Source: Trichostrongylus colubriformis (lineage: Eukaryota; Nematoda; Chromadorea; Rhabditida; Trichostrongylidae). Taken from it: a stretch of DNA of 64,000 nt. Below, piece after piece: positions 1 through 11,777 of the stretch (the stretch's first letter is position 1; each line of letters begins with the position of its first letter). The stretch is taken from NCBI GenBank assembly GCA_963978905.1, contig OZ022256.1, positions 53,616,001 through 53,680,000 of the forward strand, written 5' to 3'. Below the pieces are notes generated by a model that saw nothing but the letters and a program-made list of their open reading frames with translations, was not told where the DNA came from and did not search any database. The translations under genes and the position numbers were made by a program.

Positions 1-854
1 CTGCACCTCCCCCGTGCTACTCTGCCTCGCTGCCTGTGAATGCAGCTGCGCCCTGCCGGCGATGAGTATGACCGTGGCATAAGGCGATTACTCTATCGTG
101 CGCCCATTATTAGAAGTAGGACATAGTAGTTATCTTGGGATCCAGTTATTAGGTTGATGCATAAGCCTCTCGATATATGCAACTTTCTTAAGCATTTTAT
201 TACCTTGAAGCATTTAGATATATGTAGGCAATACGATCGTCGTTGTTTTCAACCACTTACCTTCAATGCCTGGATAGGTGCTCGATACGCTTTGCCCGCA
301 AGTGGACACCATTTCACAGACCGCCTCATACACATTTTAAGGAAATCGTCGGAGTATGCTCTGAGTCACACCGGTAATTAATAACTGATAAAGTTCGGAT
401 GTAGCGAAACCACAAGTTCTGAAAGTCGCAAAACTTATGCATCAATCAAGTAGCACGGCACCCCTAACTCGCACGCATCACGCCCGCCGCCTCGTGAAAT
501 CCTGTCCTAATGATGCACGGCCTGACTGGACAAGGCAGACGAATTGGGTAACTCGATCGGTTACACAATACACATAGGTTTCTGGCTACGGCCGTTTGAC
601 CAGAGGACCAAAGAAACTAGAAATTGCTTAACAACGATCAACGTTATGTATGTACAGCGTTTACCAATCCCATGCAATTTCACAGCTATCCTACTATATA
701 TAATCCGCTAAGTATGTCTGTCTGTCCGTGTGTGTGTGTGTGTCTGTCTGTCTGTCACGAAATTCATATCTCGCGTCGCAGCAAAGCTGCGACCTTGATT
801 TTTACAAGTGATATAGGGGGTGTCAAGGGAACCCCAGCGGTGGTGGACCGAAAG
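1..854. other. No gene recognised; TG/TGTC microsatellite
   Basis: I see no supported exon here. A simple repeat of TG and TGTC units lies at about 715-755. The stretch 470-530 resembles the ends of the GTCCTAATGACATACACC palindromic element family seen later in the window, but I could not find a matching partner arm. Confidence 0.5.
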
Positions 855-1765
855 TGATAGCAGCTGATATACGCTGATAAGGAGCCTTGAAAGGCGAATG
901 TCACCAAAGCCGTTTCGCCTTTCGGGACGATCCCAGAGCGCTGACACTCATGGGTGTTTTGCGGGATGGGGCGGGAACATTAATGGTGGGTGACCCGCAT
1001 TGATAACGGTTGATAAGATTCGATAAGGAGCGTGAAATGGCTAGAGTCGTCAAATCCGTTTCGCTTTTCGCATCGGTCCTAGAGCGCTGACACTCATGGG
1101 TGTTTTACAGGTTTGGCCAAGGACATTAATGGTGGGTGATCCAAATTGATAACGGTTGCTAAGATTTGATAAAGAACGTAAAAAGGGTAGAGTCGTCGAA
1201 TCCGTTTCGCTTTCCTCATTGGTCCCGGAGCGTTCATACTCACAAGTGTATTACGGGGTAAGACGGGGTCAATGGCGGTGGATGATCCACCTTGATAACG
1301 ATTGATAAGATCTGATAAGGAGCATGAGAAGGCGAATGTCGTCAAATTCGTTTCGCTTTTCTTATTGGTCCCGGAGCGTTTTTGCGGGGTAAGACGGGGT
1401 CAATAACGGTGGATGGTCCAGCTTGATAACGGTTGATAAGATTTGATAAAGATCAGAGAGGGCGAATGTCGCCGAATTCGTTTCGCCTTTCGCGTTGATC
1501 CAAGAGCGCTGACACTCATGGGTGTTTAGCAGAGTGGGATGGGGACATTCATAAGTGGGTGACCCAAGCTGATAATGGTTGATAAGATTCGATTAGGAGC
1601 GTGAGAAGGAAAATGTCACCAGGGCCGGTACGCTTTTGCGGCTAAAAGTGGACATCCGCAGGTATTGCAGGGTAGGGGGACCTCAATGGTATTGTTGGGT
1701 ACAGGGGCCTCAGTGAAATTGATAACGACTTACAGAGGCTGATAAAAACCGTTAGGAATTGGATG
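855..1765. repeat. Degenerate tandem repeat, about 147-bp unit, rich in TGATAA
   Basis: Six to seven diverged copies lie head to tail. The recognisable block TTGATAACGGTTGATAAGAT recurs near 1000, 1146, 1292, 1421, 1569 and 1718, spaced about 130-149 bases, with a weaker copy near 866. Each unit also carries a GTTTCGCTTTTCG-like block and a CTGACACTCATGGGTGTTTT-like block. By eye there are about 15 TGATAA hexamers in under 1 kb. It could be a satellite remnant or a cluster of GATA-factor sites; the sequence alone does not decide. Confidence 0.8.
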
Positions 1766-2237
1766 AGATTAAACCCTTACATAGCTTGAAACTACTATGC
1801 GACCGCTTTAGCAAAAGCGTCTGATGCTCAGTGTTATTGGGTGAAGATATTTTGTTTATGTTCTGATATCACTGGCCGATGTATCGACCGCTGAATTGCC
1901 TAGCGTTCCAGAAAATGGTGCATTTCTCTTGATACTGCGATCTACATTGATAACCATGATGTAACCTATATTTGTGATAACAAAGCAAACCTTCCGCTCT
2001 GAATCATTTCTAATGCGATACCGGCAGCAACACTGAGTATCGACCGCTAAACTGCGCAAAATACCAAATAGTGAAGCATGTTTACGAAAACGATATACGT
2101 CGATAATTGGGATTCGGATCTACTATCGATGTGTAAGAATTAGATGCTCAGCAAATGAACAAATTGTTACCAATCGATGCAACCGAATATAAAACTATCG
2201 ATGTCTAAACTATTCAGACTCCCAATGATGACCTAAA

Positions 2238-2518
2238 CCAGCTGGCTCGCGCACACTACTGCGCGTGATTCGTGTCCCTGACGTGTGAAACGAGTTCGAT
2301 GCAAAGCGACTGAAGTATGATTACACCGAAGTGCTTTTTTTATCCATCTTCTCTGCTTTTATCCAAACATCTCTGCTTTTATCCAAATAAATAAATCAGC
2401 TGAAAGCTGAGGGAAGAAGTTTCCACTCAACTCCATACACAATTTGGTCGTGCCGATCAAACCCATTTTGCACAGCATCGCCATGAATCGCGCGCAGTAG
2501 TGTGCGCCAGCCAGCTGG
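2238..2518. repeat. Short inverted-repeat element (MITE-like)
   Basis: The ends are about 32-base imperfect inverted repeats containing CCAGCTGGCTCGCGCACACT on the left and its complement at about 2484-2518 on the right. No coding capacity is seen between them. The inside holds a short direct duplication of CTCTGCTTTTATCCAAA near 2350-2385. Confidence 0.6.
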
Positions 2519-2692
2519 TAATACAATATCGATTGTTATCCAAATATTCAGTAGTAATACCGTATGTACATGAGAACTGCTCTGGAGCCCTCAGAATCTA
2601 TAACTTGGAACAGCTCTCTGCAATTCTATAAAAACCCTGAGACTCCTCGACACTGTAGCTAGCCCTGCAACAGTTAAATCACAAATTAATCA

Positions 2693-2878
2693 ATGCGCAA
2701 CAAGAAACGCGATCGCAGCCATTCCTCTCGCATGTGCTGTTTGAACGGTGTGATGAGTGCGGCGCAGAAAGGGTCGTTCAGAGCTGTGAAGGCAATACTT
2801 GCAAAGCACAGTGTGGTCATACCAGTAGGACTATACAGCTGCTTCGGCACCGGTTCTAGCTTTGTCACTGTTAAGGTA
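2693..2878 (+). CDS. Possible first exon of an unrecognised gene
   Basis: The frame starts with ATG and stays open for 62 codons up to a good 5' splice site (AAG then GTATGA at 2879). It begins MRNKKRDRSHSSRMCC, basic and cysteine-containing, and continues with a mixed hydrophobic stretch (HSVVIPVGLYSCFG). A TATA-like CTATAAAAA lies about 65 bases upstream of the ATG, which supports this start. I could not find a following exon with convincing splice sites, and an antisense frame of similar length covers the same bases. It may be the start of the gene whose last exons are at 7773-9456, but no phase-matched link was found. Confidence 0.3.
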
Positions 2879-3846
2879 TGAATAAAATTGAATAACAAGA
2901 AGGTTGATGTGGGATCCTACTTCAACTGAACCTGTACGCGAAAGAAAAGTTTTGAAGCGCAAGTCAAGAGTGCACTTGAACTTGTGTATAAAGAACATTC
3001 ACGATCATCGCATAACACGTGATATGCGTAAACACTTCTTACCATGTGTTTAGCAGTGTGTGGCACGATGAAGTGAGGTCCATTTACTACATTACTGTCT
3101 TAAAAAAAGGTTGGCCTCTTCGATATGTGATAGCTTGGACAATAGGCCAAGACCACTTTTGCAGGTAAATATCGATCCGGACCGCTTACTGAACACAAAA
3201 GAGACCACTGCAAGGGACTGAACCAAACGTCATGAAACCCTCGCATAGGCGTAAAAGCTCCAAGGGTGAAGTGAGTTTGCTGGAGCTAATTGCAAGTACC
3301 CGAAAACAGATTGGAGATCTATGAGGCTATTGATGCTATGCTAATTTAATGTGTGTAGGGGAGGACATCCTAGAATATGTGATACTGACACCAATGAATG
3401 TTGACCGTGCTGGAGATAAACAGTAATATGTTACATGACTAACTCGACGATGTGTTTTTACGAATAGCCTTATCAATAAGTGGGGCAGACTGGTGAAATG
3501 CTAGTTCCAACATGTCATTACATCGCTCCATGCCGTCGATGTCATATATGCTTTGATGCTGTAAAACTGATGCTACCGTTCAAAAGTCATGCCAGGATCT
3601 CAATAGTCACCGTTCACCAAGACACCCCTACCACCACTGCTCAAGATTCCATATCATTAGTATGTAAAGCTCCTTAGAATGCACAATGTATCAGCAATGT
3701 ACATATACTACGCATAATACTGCGTGCATCACACGGTGAAAGTATGTGACTGTCAAGATCGATACTCACTAATCGAAATCGACGGAAGTTTGACAGAATG
3801 ATGCGTGCAATACTCCGCGTCAATGACAGCGCTCCTAAAGAGCTTA
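2879..3846. other. No certain gene; possible cysteine-rich exon at 3481-3660
   Basis: An open + frame at 3481-3660 has CHYIAPCRRCHICFD and ends at a good GTATGT donor. Its 3' splice site (ATCAATAAG) is poor and its phase does not fit the 2693-2878 exon. The rest of the stretch shows nothing recognisable. Confidence 0.2.
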
Positions 3847-5425
3847 CAAGGGAGGGTCATCAGGTCGGTCCGGCCTTTTGCGATGGGATGTATACCACTG
3901 TACTCGTCTTGGGACGAGAAACTCAAATCTGCCTTCCAAATTTGCGAAACGATTCTGTGAGCAAAGTTATGAAGGGTAGTCTCCCGACATGGTCGACTCT
4001 CTCTCTCTCGCATGTTCGCATGAGTGGACGTGGAATGCTAGCTCAGCAAGGTGAGTTGTGGTGTACTGGATACGATGGTTGTTTCGCAGGAGATGGGTCG
4101 CAGGTTCGGATCCTTTGTGCGATTGCTCTTTTGCTTTTTCTCCCTTCAGCTCATATGAACCCAGAAAGTGCGTATTAGTAAGTATTTGAAAGGTTTACCT
4201 CTTCATTCAACATCAAGAGGGGACAAAATTTCACGTTTCCTGATTCATGCATTTTTTCAAGACCTTCATTTATAGAGGGCATGTGGTACGTTATATCCTG
4301 TAGACTTGAACAGAGCGTACAGTTGTACAGATAAGTATGTGGTATAAGGTGACGTAGCGTTGTCTAGCAGAGAAAACAGTAGTTTCTCTCATACTCAATC
4401 CCAATGTTCTGCCCAAAGCTAGTGTTGGCGTACTTGTTGAAGGACTTCGGTTCCTGTGAAGTGAGACGTCTGCCTTCTCGGAAGGAACAAAAAGTTATCG
4501 AAAAGTTCTCGTTTATTTTGCGGGAAGCTGCACTCGACTCGAAGGTCCTTAACATACCTGCAGGTGCAACAAGCATGATTCAACCTTTAGATGTATATTT
4601 TTTCCTGCCATTTAAGTCGATGTACAAGCGCTTCACTTCCTATGTAATTGCACATGATGTAAATTATTCACTGCACAACCGAGACTCTATCCTCCGCCTT
4701 TTGTCTTTAGTTTATTCTCAGTTTTGTTCGCCCAAATTTAAAAATTTCTTATCTTATTCCTGGTATGCGGCGGGATATTTTAGTGCACACCCTGGCGAAT
4801 ATGAAACACCTCTTCAATATTGTTTCCCATCTGAAGTGGTTGAGGGCTCCGACTGCTGTGTGTGTGGAAATTTTTTCTTTATTCGTTGTGCACACTGTGA
4901 GAGATTGTACTGTTTCGCCCACTTTGTGCAGGAATACCACATGTGTTCGTAAATTACTGGTTTTCAAATATTCTTGTATCTCCTATTCACCATATGCCCT
5001 CTATAAATGAAGGTCTTGAAAAAATGCATGAATCAGGAAACGTGAAATTTTGTCCCCTCTTGATGTTGAATGAAGAGGTAAACCTTTCAAATACTTACTA
5101 ATACGCACTCTCTGGGTTCATATGAGCTGAAGGGAGAAAAAGCAAAAGAGCAATCGCACAAAGGATCCGAACCTGCGACCCATCTCCTGCGAAACAACCA
5201 TCGTATCCAGTACACCACAACTCACCTTGCTGAACTAGCATTCCACGTCCACTCATGCGAACATGCGAGAGAGAGTCGACCATGTCGGGAGACTACCCTT
5301 CATAACTTTGCTCACAGAATCGTTTCGCAAATTTGGAAGGCAGATTTGAGTTTCTCGTCCCAAGACGAGTACAGTGGTATACATCCCATCGCAAAAGGCC
5401 GGACCGACCTGATGACCCTCCCTTG
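3847..5425. mobile_element. DDE transposon with about 433-bp terminal inverted repeats
   Basis: The left arm (about 3847-4283) and right arm (about 4993-5425) are near-identical inverted copies ending CAAGGGAGGG and CCCTCCCTTG. TTA lies on both sides (3844-3846 and 5426-5428), which fits a 3-bp target duplication. Between the arms lies a transposase fragment (4404-4952). The arms are far longer than needed for transposase binding. Each holds a tRNA-like pair of internal promoter boxes, at 4039-4055 (A-box-like TAGCTCAGCAAGGTGAG) and 4103-4113 (B-box-like GGTTCGGATCC), with the mirrored pair in the right arm. Few mismatches between arms suggest recent insertion or conversion between arms. Confidence 0.85.
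4404..4952 (+). CDS. DDE superfamily transposase, C-terminal part (pogo/Tigger-like)
   Basis: The 182-residue frame contains IPAGATSMIQPLDVYFFLPFK at about residues 52-72, which matches the block around the final catalytic part of pogo/Tigger/CENP-B-like DDE_1 transposases (IPP.TTS.LQPLD....PFK). The C-terminus has a compact cysteine cluster (CVCGNFFF, CAHCERLYC, HMC) that could bind zinc. Family members are usually more than 400 residues, so the N-terminal DNA-binding part and the first catalytic aspartates are missing. It lies wholly between the two inverted-repeat arms, so it belongs to this element. It is probably inactive unless an upstream exon was missed. A TTA target duplication is not typical of pogo elements, which use TA. 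Confidence 0.7.
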   Translation: MFCPKLVLAYLLKDFGSCEVRRLPSRKEQKVIEKFSFILREAALDSKVLNIPAGATSMIQPLDVYFFLPFKSMYKRFTSYVIAHDVNYSLHNRDSILRLLSLVYSQFCSPKFKNFLSYSWYAAGYFSAHPGEYETPLQYCFPSEVVEGSDCCVCGNFFFIRCAHCERLYCFAHFVQEYHMCS

Positions 5426-5545
5426 TTAGAAAATATAGTGGTCGAAACAACTTGCTGCAACTGATATCGAGGTAGGCGGTAAGATTGGTGAACATTCAGT
5501 GCATGATACCACTAGTGAATGGTACTTCGGATAGGTATTCTTTAG

Positions 5546-6695
5546 AGTTCGCGATTCAGGACGCGTTTTTTATCGTTTTTTGCCAGAACTCGAGCGATAT
5601 TGATTTTTTTACTAGAGTTGTATACATTTTCGGAAACAGCTCGTCGATTACAAAATTGTACTACAAATTTTTGGTTATCGTAAACTCGGTACTCGACCAT
5701 TTTTTTTGGATTTTGAAAAGTTTGAGGGAAAACTTCCCCGAAATTTGATGAACTGGCGGCGAAATCTTCTCACAGCTCTGATCCAAGTTCACAGCTGTGT
5801 AGGGATTTTGAAGTTTCCGTAATTTCAGACAAGCCCCTGGTCCTTGGAGTGGCCCTAAACAGCGCCTCCGTGTACATACTGTTGAAAAAACCATCTCTTA
5901 CCTCATTCTCAGGTGCTTATTACCCACTGCAATGTACGCCATTCGACTCCCCAGGAAAAATGCTATCGAATGATATATAAAAATCTAGGTGGTGATAAAT
6001 TCGTTAATTTTACCATTTCCAGTCTTTTCCTTCTGTGGATCGATGTCTCAATCTCTTGTCGGCCGCGCGATTCACGTGCACAGCCACGGGAGAGTGGCCA
6101 CGATCGATGGCGCCATTGGGAGCGCCGAGCACTTTCCCATGGCCATGCACGTCGATCGCATGCGGCGGACTAGAGCTTGAGAAGTCTATTGGCAACAAGG
6201 AAAAGGCTGAAAATGAAGAAAATAACGAATTCATTACCACCCAGATTTTTATATACCATTCGATAGCATTTTTCCTGGTGAGCCGAACGGCATACATTTC
6301 TTCGGGGAATCTGCGTTTGAAAGTGAGTTGAGAGATGTTTTTTTTCAACGTCTCACACGGAGGCGCTGTTTGGGGCCACACTAAGGAAAAGGGAATTGTC
6401 TGAATGACGGAAACTTTAAAAAGCCTACACAGCTGTGAACTCAGATTAGGTCTGTTGAAAGATTTCGCCACCAGCTCACCACATTTCAAAGCAATTTTCC
6501 TTCAAACTTTTGAGAATGTGAAAAAATGACTTAGAACCGAGTTTGCGAAAACCAAAAACTTGTAATACCGTCACGTAGAGCTCGACGAGCTGATTCCGAA
6601 AATGTATACAAGTTCAGTAAAGAATTCAATATTGATCAATTTACAGCGAGAAAACGATAAAATGCGAAAACGCGTTTTCGCGCAATTTTTAACGC
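5546..6695. mobile_element. Foldback element (long imperfect inverted repeat)
   Basis: About 550 bases on each side of a centre near 6110-6140 are inverted copies. The block CGCCTCCGTG near 5863 is mirrored at about 6357. The stretch CACAGCTCTGATCCAAGTTC near 5772 is mirrored near 6430. The end block with GACGCGTTTT near 5560 is mirrored near 6670. The open frames on both strands here are shadows of the repeat. It has no recognisable transposase and is probably a non-autonomous DNA element. Confidence 0.75.
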
Positions 6696-7772
6696 ACTAA
6701 CTTATTAACAATGCCTTATTATGTTTATCATATCTCTATGGCGGTCATCACCATTGGGAGTGGATAGTTTAGCGGTCCACTCCTTTGCAGTACCCGACAT
6801 AGGAACGGGACGAAGTTTGTGTACCCATTGTTCCGAGCGTCCCGTCAATTCTACGTTCACTTTTTCTTATCTAAAAGACGTAAATACTGATACGAATCGC
6901 GTGTCACGAAGACAAATTATCTTAATGAATCTTGTCAATTAATGACAGCATTAGGGGTAATGCGGTAATGGAGAAATCCCTACAAGAAGTCACTCACATG
7001 GTAGTCCTGGGTTCAAAAAGGCTATCTGTGGCGAAATCCCAGTGAAAAAGCGCCCCTCTGAGCTGTAGAAACGCCGCAAAACGCCGCAACCATGCAGCGG
7101 TTCCGCCTCTTGGACACAGCGGCCCCGCCTCCCGATGACGTAATTCCCGATTGACTTGGGTGAGAGCGACCAAGGAGATGCGACAGGATCAAGGGTTTTG
7201 CGGCGTCCTTTCGCAGTTTTAGCTTAAAGCTCACTCCAAAAAGTAGATGCTGTCGTATTTCCGAACATTCCCTTGTGTTTACTCAGCAACATGCCAATGG
7301 AAAACTAGTTCAGACTACCAGCCTCTTGACGGGAAGGTCGTCCGCGCCTAGAACCAACGGTGGGAAGGGGGTCCTATTTCTCGGGTTTTTGGCCATTTCC
7401 ATTCGTTTTTTCTCCACTGTCCTGTTACTAGGCAGCTAGACTTTCACGACAAGCTCACCGACTCACTCCTCTCTGCAAAAACCAGCGATTTCCTTAAGAG
7501 GTGGGGGGGGGGGAAGGGGGAGCATACCACTGTGGACATTATTTTTACCTAAGCCTAAGAGGAGAAAGGAACCACTCCTGTCCTCCATCAAAACTTAGTA
7601 TACGCAAAAGTATACGCCTGAATGTGCAGATTGACCTCCAAGAACCCCTCCAAGATGCTCAGGTAAGCAACTTTTTATAAGATGCCCCCTCATTGCGATA
7701 GCACCCCTTGACATTCATACCAGACCGTTACCTAGGGTATTGAGAAAGGAGGCAACTGTCATCGGTTTTTAG
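6696..7772. other. No gene recognised; repeat fragments and a poly-G run
   Basis: A run of about ten G lies near 7502-7515. The stretch 7540-7700 (ACCTAAGCCTAAG, GTGCAGATTGACC, AAGATGCTCAGGTAAGCAAC, GATAGCACCCC) recurs near 12390-12870 and 50800-50980, so it is a dispersed repeat. The apparent splice donor at 7663 belongs to that repeat. The upstream exons of the gene ending at 9456 were not found here. Confidence 0.5.
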
Positions 7773-9456
7773 GGAGCCTCCAAGGAACGTGCTAAATCAG
7801 AGGAGCCGCGAAAGCAGCATTCCGGTCACAAATATGGTAACAATTATATCACTCACTAGATCGGGTACTATTTCTTCAAAATGTTCCCCTAAGTTAAACG
7901 TGTTGTCTTCAGGTCTCGAGAAAGATGTTGTTGAAAAGAGGGTATGGCTGCTGTTCAACTGCTTTAACTAATCAACAAAAGCGATAACATATTCAGCAGT
8001 ATCCAATTTTCAGGACTCTGACAAAGAAGAAAACGAGAACTTCGAAAACATTAAAGACGCGCGACCTGCGCATGCACGTCTTCGCAAAAGGAAACTCAAG
8101 TTAGTCATCGAATCCGTACAAGTCTCGTTGTGCTTCTAGCAGAAACTGCACGTGTATATCGAAAACTGCTTGAAGGAACTGATTGTGCGCACACGTGTAC
8201 GGCGGTAACAAACGGGGTAATGGAGAGGAGGAGAACCAAGTGAGAAAATTCAAAAGGGCGAAGGCATCAAAAAGTTCGTAATGACAAGAGGTGACCGCGC
8301 CTTTGTGCAAGTCACCGATGTGTTAATAGGTACTAAACCCACGATGTCTCACACGATAAGACTGCCTAGGCACAGAGCCGAGCGGGATGATGCGTCAGGA
8401 CTGTCCTGTCATAGCACCAAGCAACGCAAATTGGGTCACCACGAGCGACATGTTTCTAGCTGATTTTGATGTGGTGATGTGGTCCAATTCGTATCGGGGC
8501 CAGACCTATGGGAAAAGCAAAAAAACTTGCCGCGGGCAGTAACCCTGTTCTCGCCATCTAGTGATTTACCTAACAAGACAGCCCTGACTCACACCCAAAC
8601 TGGGTGAAGGTGGATTGTGGATTTCTACAAGAGGTAACGGAGGCCTAACTCACAATAAATGAGACCTACTGTATGTGACTGTTCTCCAAGGAAATCTTCA
8701 CGTGACACCCGGAAGCCCATAACCACAAATCACCGATAGTGGTGCTGGGCTCAGTTCTGTAATCGGACATCTCAGTTAACCCGTCACGGACCTTTCTTCA
8801 TAAGCCGCATTCATACTTTGCGCACCGCCGCCGGTACTGGCGGCGAAATGTCCCTACAATTGACCCGGCGGCACTCTGTTAACGCCCTCAGTTTGTAAAA
8901 CGCTCGACTCAACCACGCTACAGTATGATTGATCGGGGTGAGAGTCCACGAAATCGAATCTCGGCATAGTTTGGCACTATGCCAAGACTAGAATTCGAAT
9001 TCGTAGGCTTTCGCCCCGAACAATCATACTATAGCGAGAATAGGTCGAACGTTTTACAAACGTAGCGCGTCACCAAAGCGCCGCTGTGGTTGGCGGCGGG
9101 CGCCTGATCAGGCCGCGGTCGCCGCCGGTACCGGCGTCAAATTCCGTTGTTGCCACAGGTGCGCCAAGTATAAACGCGGCCCTAGTTAACCTACTCCGGA
9201 CTTTGTGACTCATATCTAATATTTCAGATGGAAACAAGATCAATCAGAAGACTCGTCATCGTCACGTCGAGAAGTATCATCATCGTCATACTTTGTGCCT
9301 GCACTGATAATCATTGTACTGATAATTCTTTACTTCCTATATAAAAAACTTAAGGGTTACCGTTGTTGCAAAGATAAACTAACATTCCTTGTCGACTCAA
9401 TCGCGCCCTCAATCTGTGCACATGGAACGGGTCCATGTTCTATCTGCTTGAATTGA
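7773..9456 (+). CDS. Last four exons of an unrecognised membrane-anchored protein
   Basis: Exons 7773-7836, 7913-7941, 8014-8099 and 9228-9456 join in one frame with GT-AG introns and good TTTCAG-type acceptors. The readable C-terminal part (about 134 residues) starts GASKERAKSEEPRKQHSG. It is highly charged, then serine-rich (SEDSSSSRREVSSSS). Next comes one strong membrane helix (YFVPALIIIVLIILYFLY) followed by basic residues and a short cysteine-containing tail ending GPCSICLN. That layout suggests a single-pass protein with its basic tail in the cytosol. Exons 1-3 match in length (64/29/86) and residue pattern the paralog at 11956-14787. The last intron holds a MITE (8802-9182). Upstream exons were not found. 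I do not recognise the family. Confidence 0.65.
8802..9182. mobile_element. MITE of the GGCCGC...CATACTTTGCGCACCG family
   Basis: The ends read (A)GCCGCATTCATACTTTGCGC and its inverted form GCGCCAAGTATAAACGCGGCC. The inside carries a second inverted block (GACCGCGGC / GCCGCCGG and GAATTCGAAT... copies). It lies inside the last intron of the 7773-9456 gene. Better-preserved copies at 12439-12819 and 14257-14342 show a 3-bp TTA/TAA target duplication, which points to the PIF/Harbinger group. Confidence 0.75.
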
Positions 9457-11777
9457 ATTAAATGGAAAGGTGCTTATAAGCACTGTCAAGCCTCCGTCCA
9501 GGAACCTTGACAGGGGAATCGTATCTGGTCCACTGAGAGGGTAGAGGGGTCGTAATCGTTGAGGTAGGCAGTGATCAACGGAATTTCTCAGGCTGAGAGT
9601 CCAAGGTGTAAGGGGGAAATGTGATAAAACTGAGTTCAACCCGAAACTAAATTAATTTAATCATCATGGATACCCCATGCATGGCGGATCCACAGCGAAG
9701 CAGGCCGATGCCAATAACCATTTCGTAGATTCGCTGGCATCGAAACCACGTACATAGACACCTCCGAAATTCACCGATTGACCGTGGGAAGCGATATCTA
9801 TCCACGGGTGCCTTCGTGGAGCAATACCCCAGAAACTACGTGATGAAAACGAAAAATTAGCTGATATGGACTTCTTCCATATCTTACAACGATTGTAAGT
9901 ACGTGATCTGGTGTAGCGAGCCACTTCAAGTACGTGATTTGGTGCAGCGAGGTGATGCGGACCGGAAAAGCGTGTTCATTCACTGAGAATGGGAAGGAAT
10001 CTTCATGCATGGCGCATCCCGCAACGAAGCCAACCGCGGCCAACCACGCTCTCGCTGGTTTTCCAAGCAAGACTGGAGGCGTAACAGATTCAATGGCCCA
10101 TTTTTCCAAAGATCCGTGGGAGGATCTCTCTAGTTCGACGAAAAAAATTCCTCAAATGACGTTCTGAAGCGTGTTAGTGGGAGTAAAAGTTTCGTGAGAT
10201 ATCTCATCGACGGAGATTTTTTCTTGGCTCCCTACATATCACACTTCTTCTGAACACCACCATCCATCGCATTTGGTAATACGGCTTGTTTGAGTTCCGG
10301 TGTCCGTGGCGCGAAAGCCAGGTATTCTTTCGTCGAATTGCAAGAGGTGATTTTCTGGCCAATTTATATTTTGTCCCTGAGTTCGGAAAAGTGTAGATAT
10401 CATGACTCTGCAGTCATGATCACGAGGAAGCGGCTGGGTGCCTCTTGACACCTGCATTTCACAACGGCACACACACGCAATTAACGTTCAATGGTCATAC
10501 GGGCACTTTTGTAGCCATCTGAGACAAGGTTTGTACCGCCCACAATTGGGGGTACAAATACCGCGTTCGGGGGAGGAGCAAGTCAGTTCAGTCCAGTCAG
10601 TTTCAATTTCAGTCTTACCAGTTCACCAGTCTTACCAGTCTTTTAATTACTGACTTCTACTATCTCTCATTCTCTCTGCTCAGGCTCTTTTGCTCGACAA
10701 GCGACCTTGCCGCACATGACAAGACAAGCACACGTCGGTGGACCTGCCACCTGTCCACAACCTACAAATCTACACGACAACGAACAATGTTAACAAATAA
10801 TGCGTATTGTATGTAGCCAAGTTATTGTAAAATAGTGAGCTTGTGTATAATCATGTTGTATAATGAAGGAATTCAACTATGAGTTGTACAAGAAACTACC
10901 ACTGGATCGAAACACTCTGATTATGGTGGGCTTTGTAAATGGGAGTTGCGCCGCAGAGTGATGTAAGACGTAGGAAAAGCTAAGCTCAACAGACACGAAG
11001 GAGCAAGTATAGTGATCTGTAATGATAGTAACATGGCTCTACTCGACTGAGGAGTCAATATCCAGCCGGTTGAAAGCCACGTGTATGTAGAGTGCAGGTA
11101 TTTGACACATCAGCCAGCCTAGATCAGCTGTGAGCTATGTCATTGCTGCTCACCACAGATACACAGTCATTCTAGTTGGAAGAGCACAGTTTGTGCTTGA
11201 AACGGCAGCGCTAGCCGCGGAGTCCACCCTGCTCATTAGCGGACTCCTTCACGGCTATCGCTTTGCCAGGCTGTGTTCGTACCGGTTGCAACGCTCTCCA
11301 TCACTCCGGTAACGTGCTCAGTCTCTGCCTTAAATAAGCACATCTTAGTGGAGTGCAATATTCCATCGCGTTGAACCGAAGAAAGGATCGATAGAAGGTG
11401 TTAATTGCGCTGACTGAAAATGGGTTCTTCCCAAACAAACTATAATGTACTGCAGATGTCTAAATGAAATGCATCAACAAATTTTCAGGACACATGCCTG
11501 AACTGTACCGTTGGAACTGAATGGACGGTTGAATGCTCTTGTCTCACCAAGAAGTGACGGTCAACGAGTTGTGAGAAAGATCAACTGTGCAGAACTGTGA
11601 TACTGATATAACTGAAGTAATGCTATATTTAAGCTATCATCCGCAGTGAGTTTCATTTGCTGAGTGAGCTTGACCATATTGCGACCTCACATTCCATATT
11701 ATTCTGCGGCCGTCGCTTCCATCTCAGTTCTGCTAGTAAGTTAGTGTGGGACAGAAAGTCTGCTGGTGATTTGTGAG
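9457..11777. other. Mostly repeats; possible two-exon microgene
   Basis: The stretch 9660-9850 (TCCGAAATTCACCGATTGACCG, TCGCTGGCATCGAAACCACG) recurs inverted near 46380-46500, so it is a dispersed repeat. A copy of related sequence follows at 9900-10050. The stretch 10560-10650 has CAGT-rich direct repeats. No convincing large gene is present. Confidence 0.45.
10863..11557 (+). CDS. Possible two-exon gene for a 46-residue protein, or leading exons of the next gene
   Basis: An ATG-led exon (10863-10934, MKEFNYELYKKLPLDRNTLI...) ends at a GTAAAT donor. An exon at 11489-11557 follows ATTTTCAG and reads DTCLNCTVGTEWTVECSCL up to TGA, with four cysteines. Both are phase 0. Together they could encode a tiny cysteine-containing protein, or they could be leading exons of the gene at 11778-14956. 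Evidence is limited to splice signals and codon-like sequence. Confidence 0.22.

Noticed and set aside
4039..4113. Possible true tRNA gene in the transposon arm
   Set aside because: A- and B-box-like sequences are present, but the T-stem pairs poorly (GCAGG with CCTTT) and no good acceptor stem or anticodon arm forms. I call it tRNA-like only.
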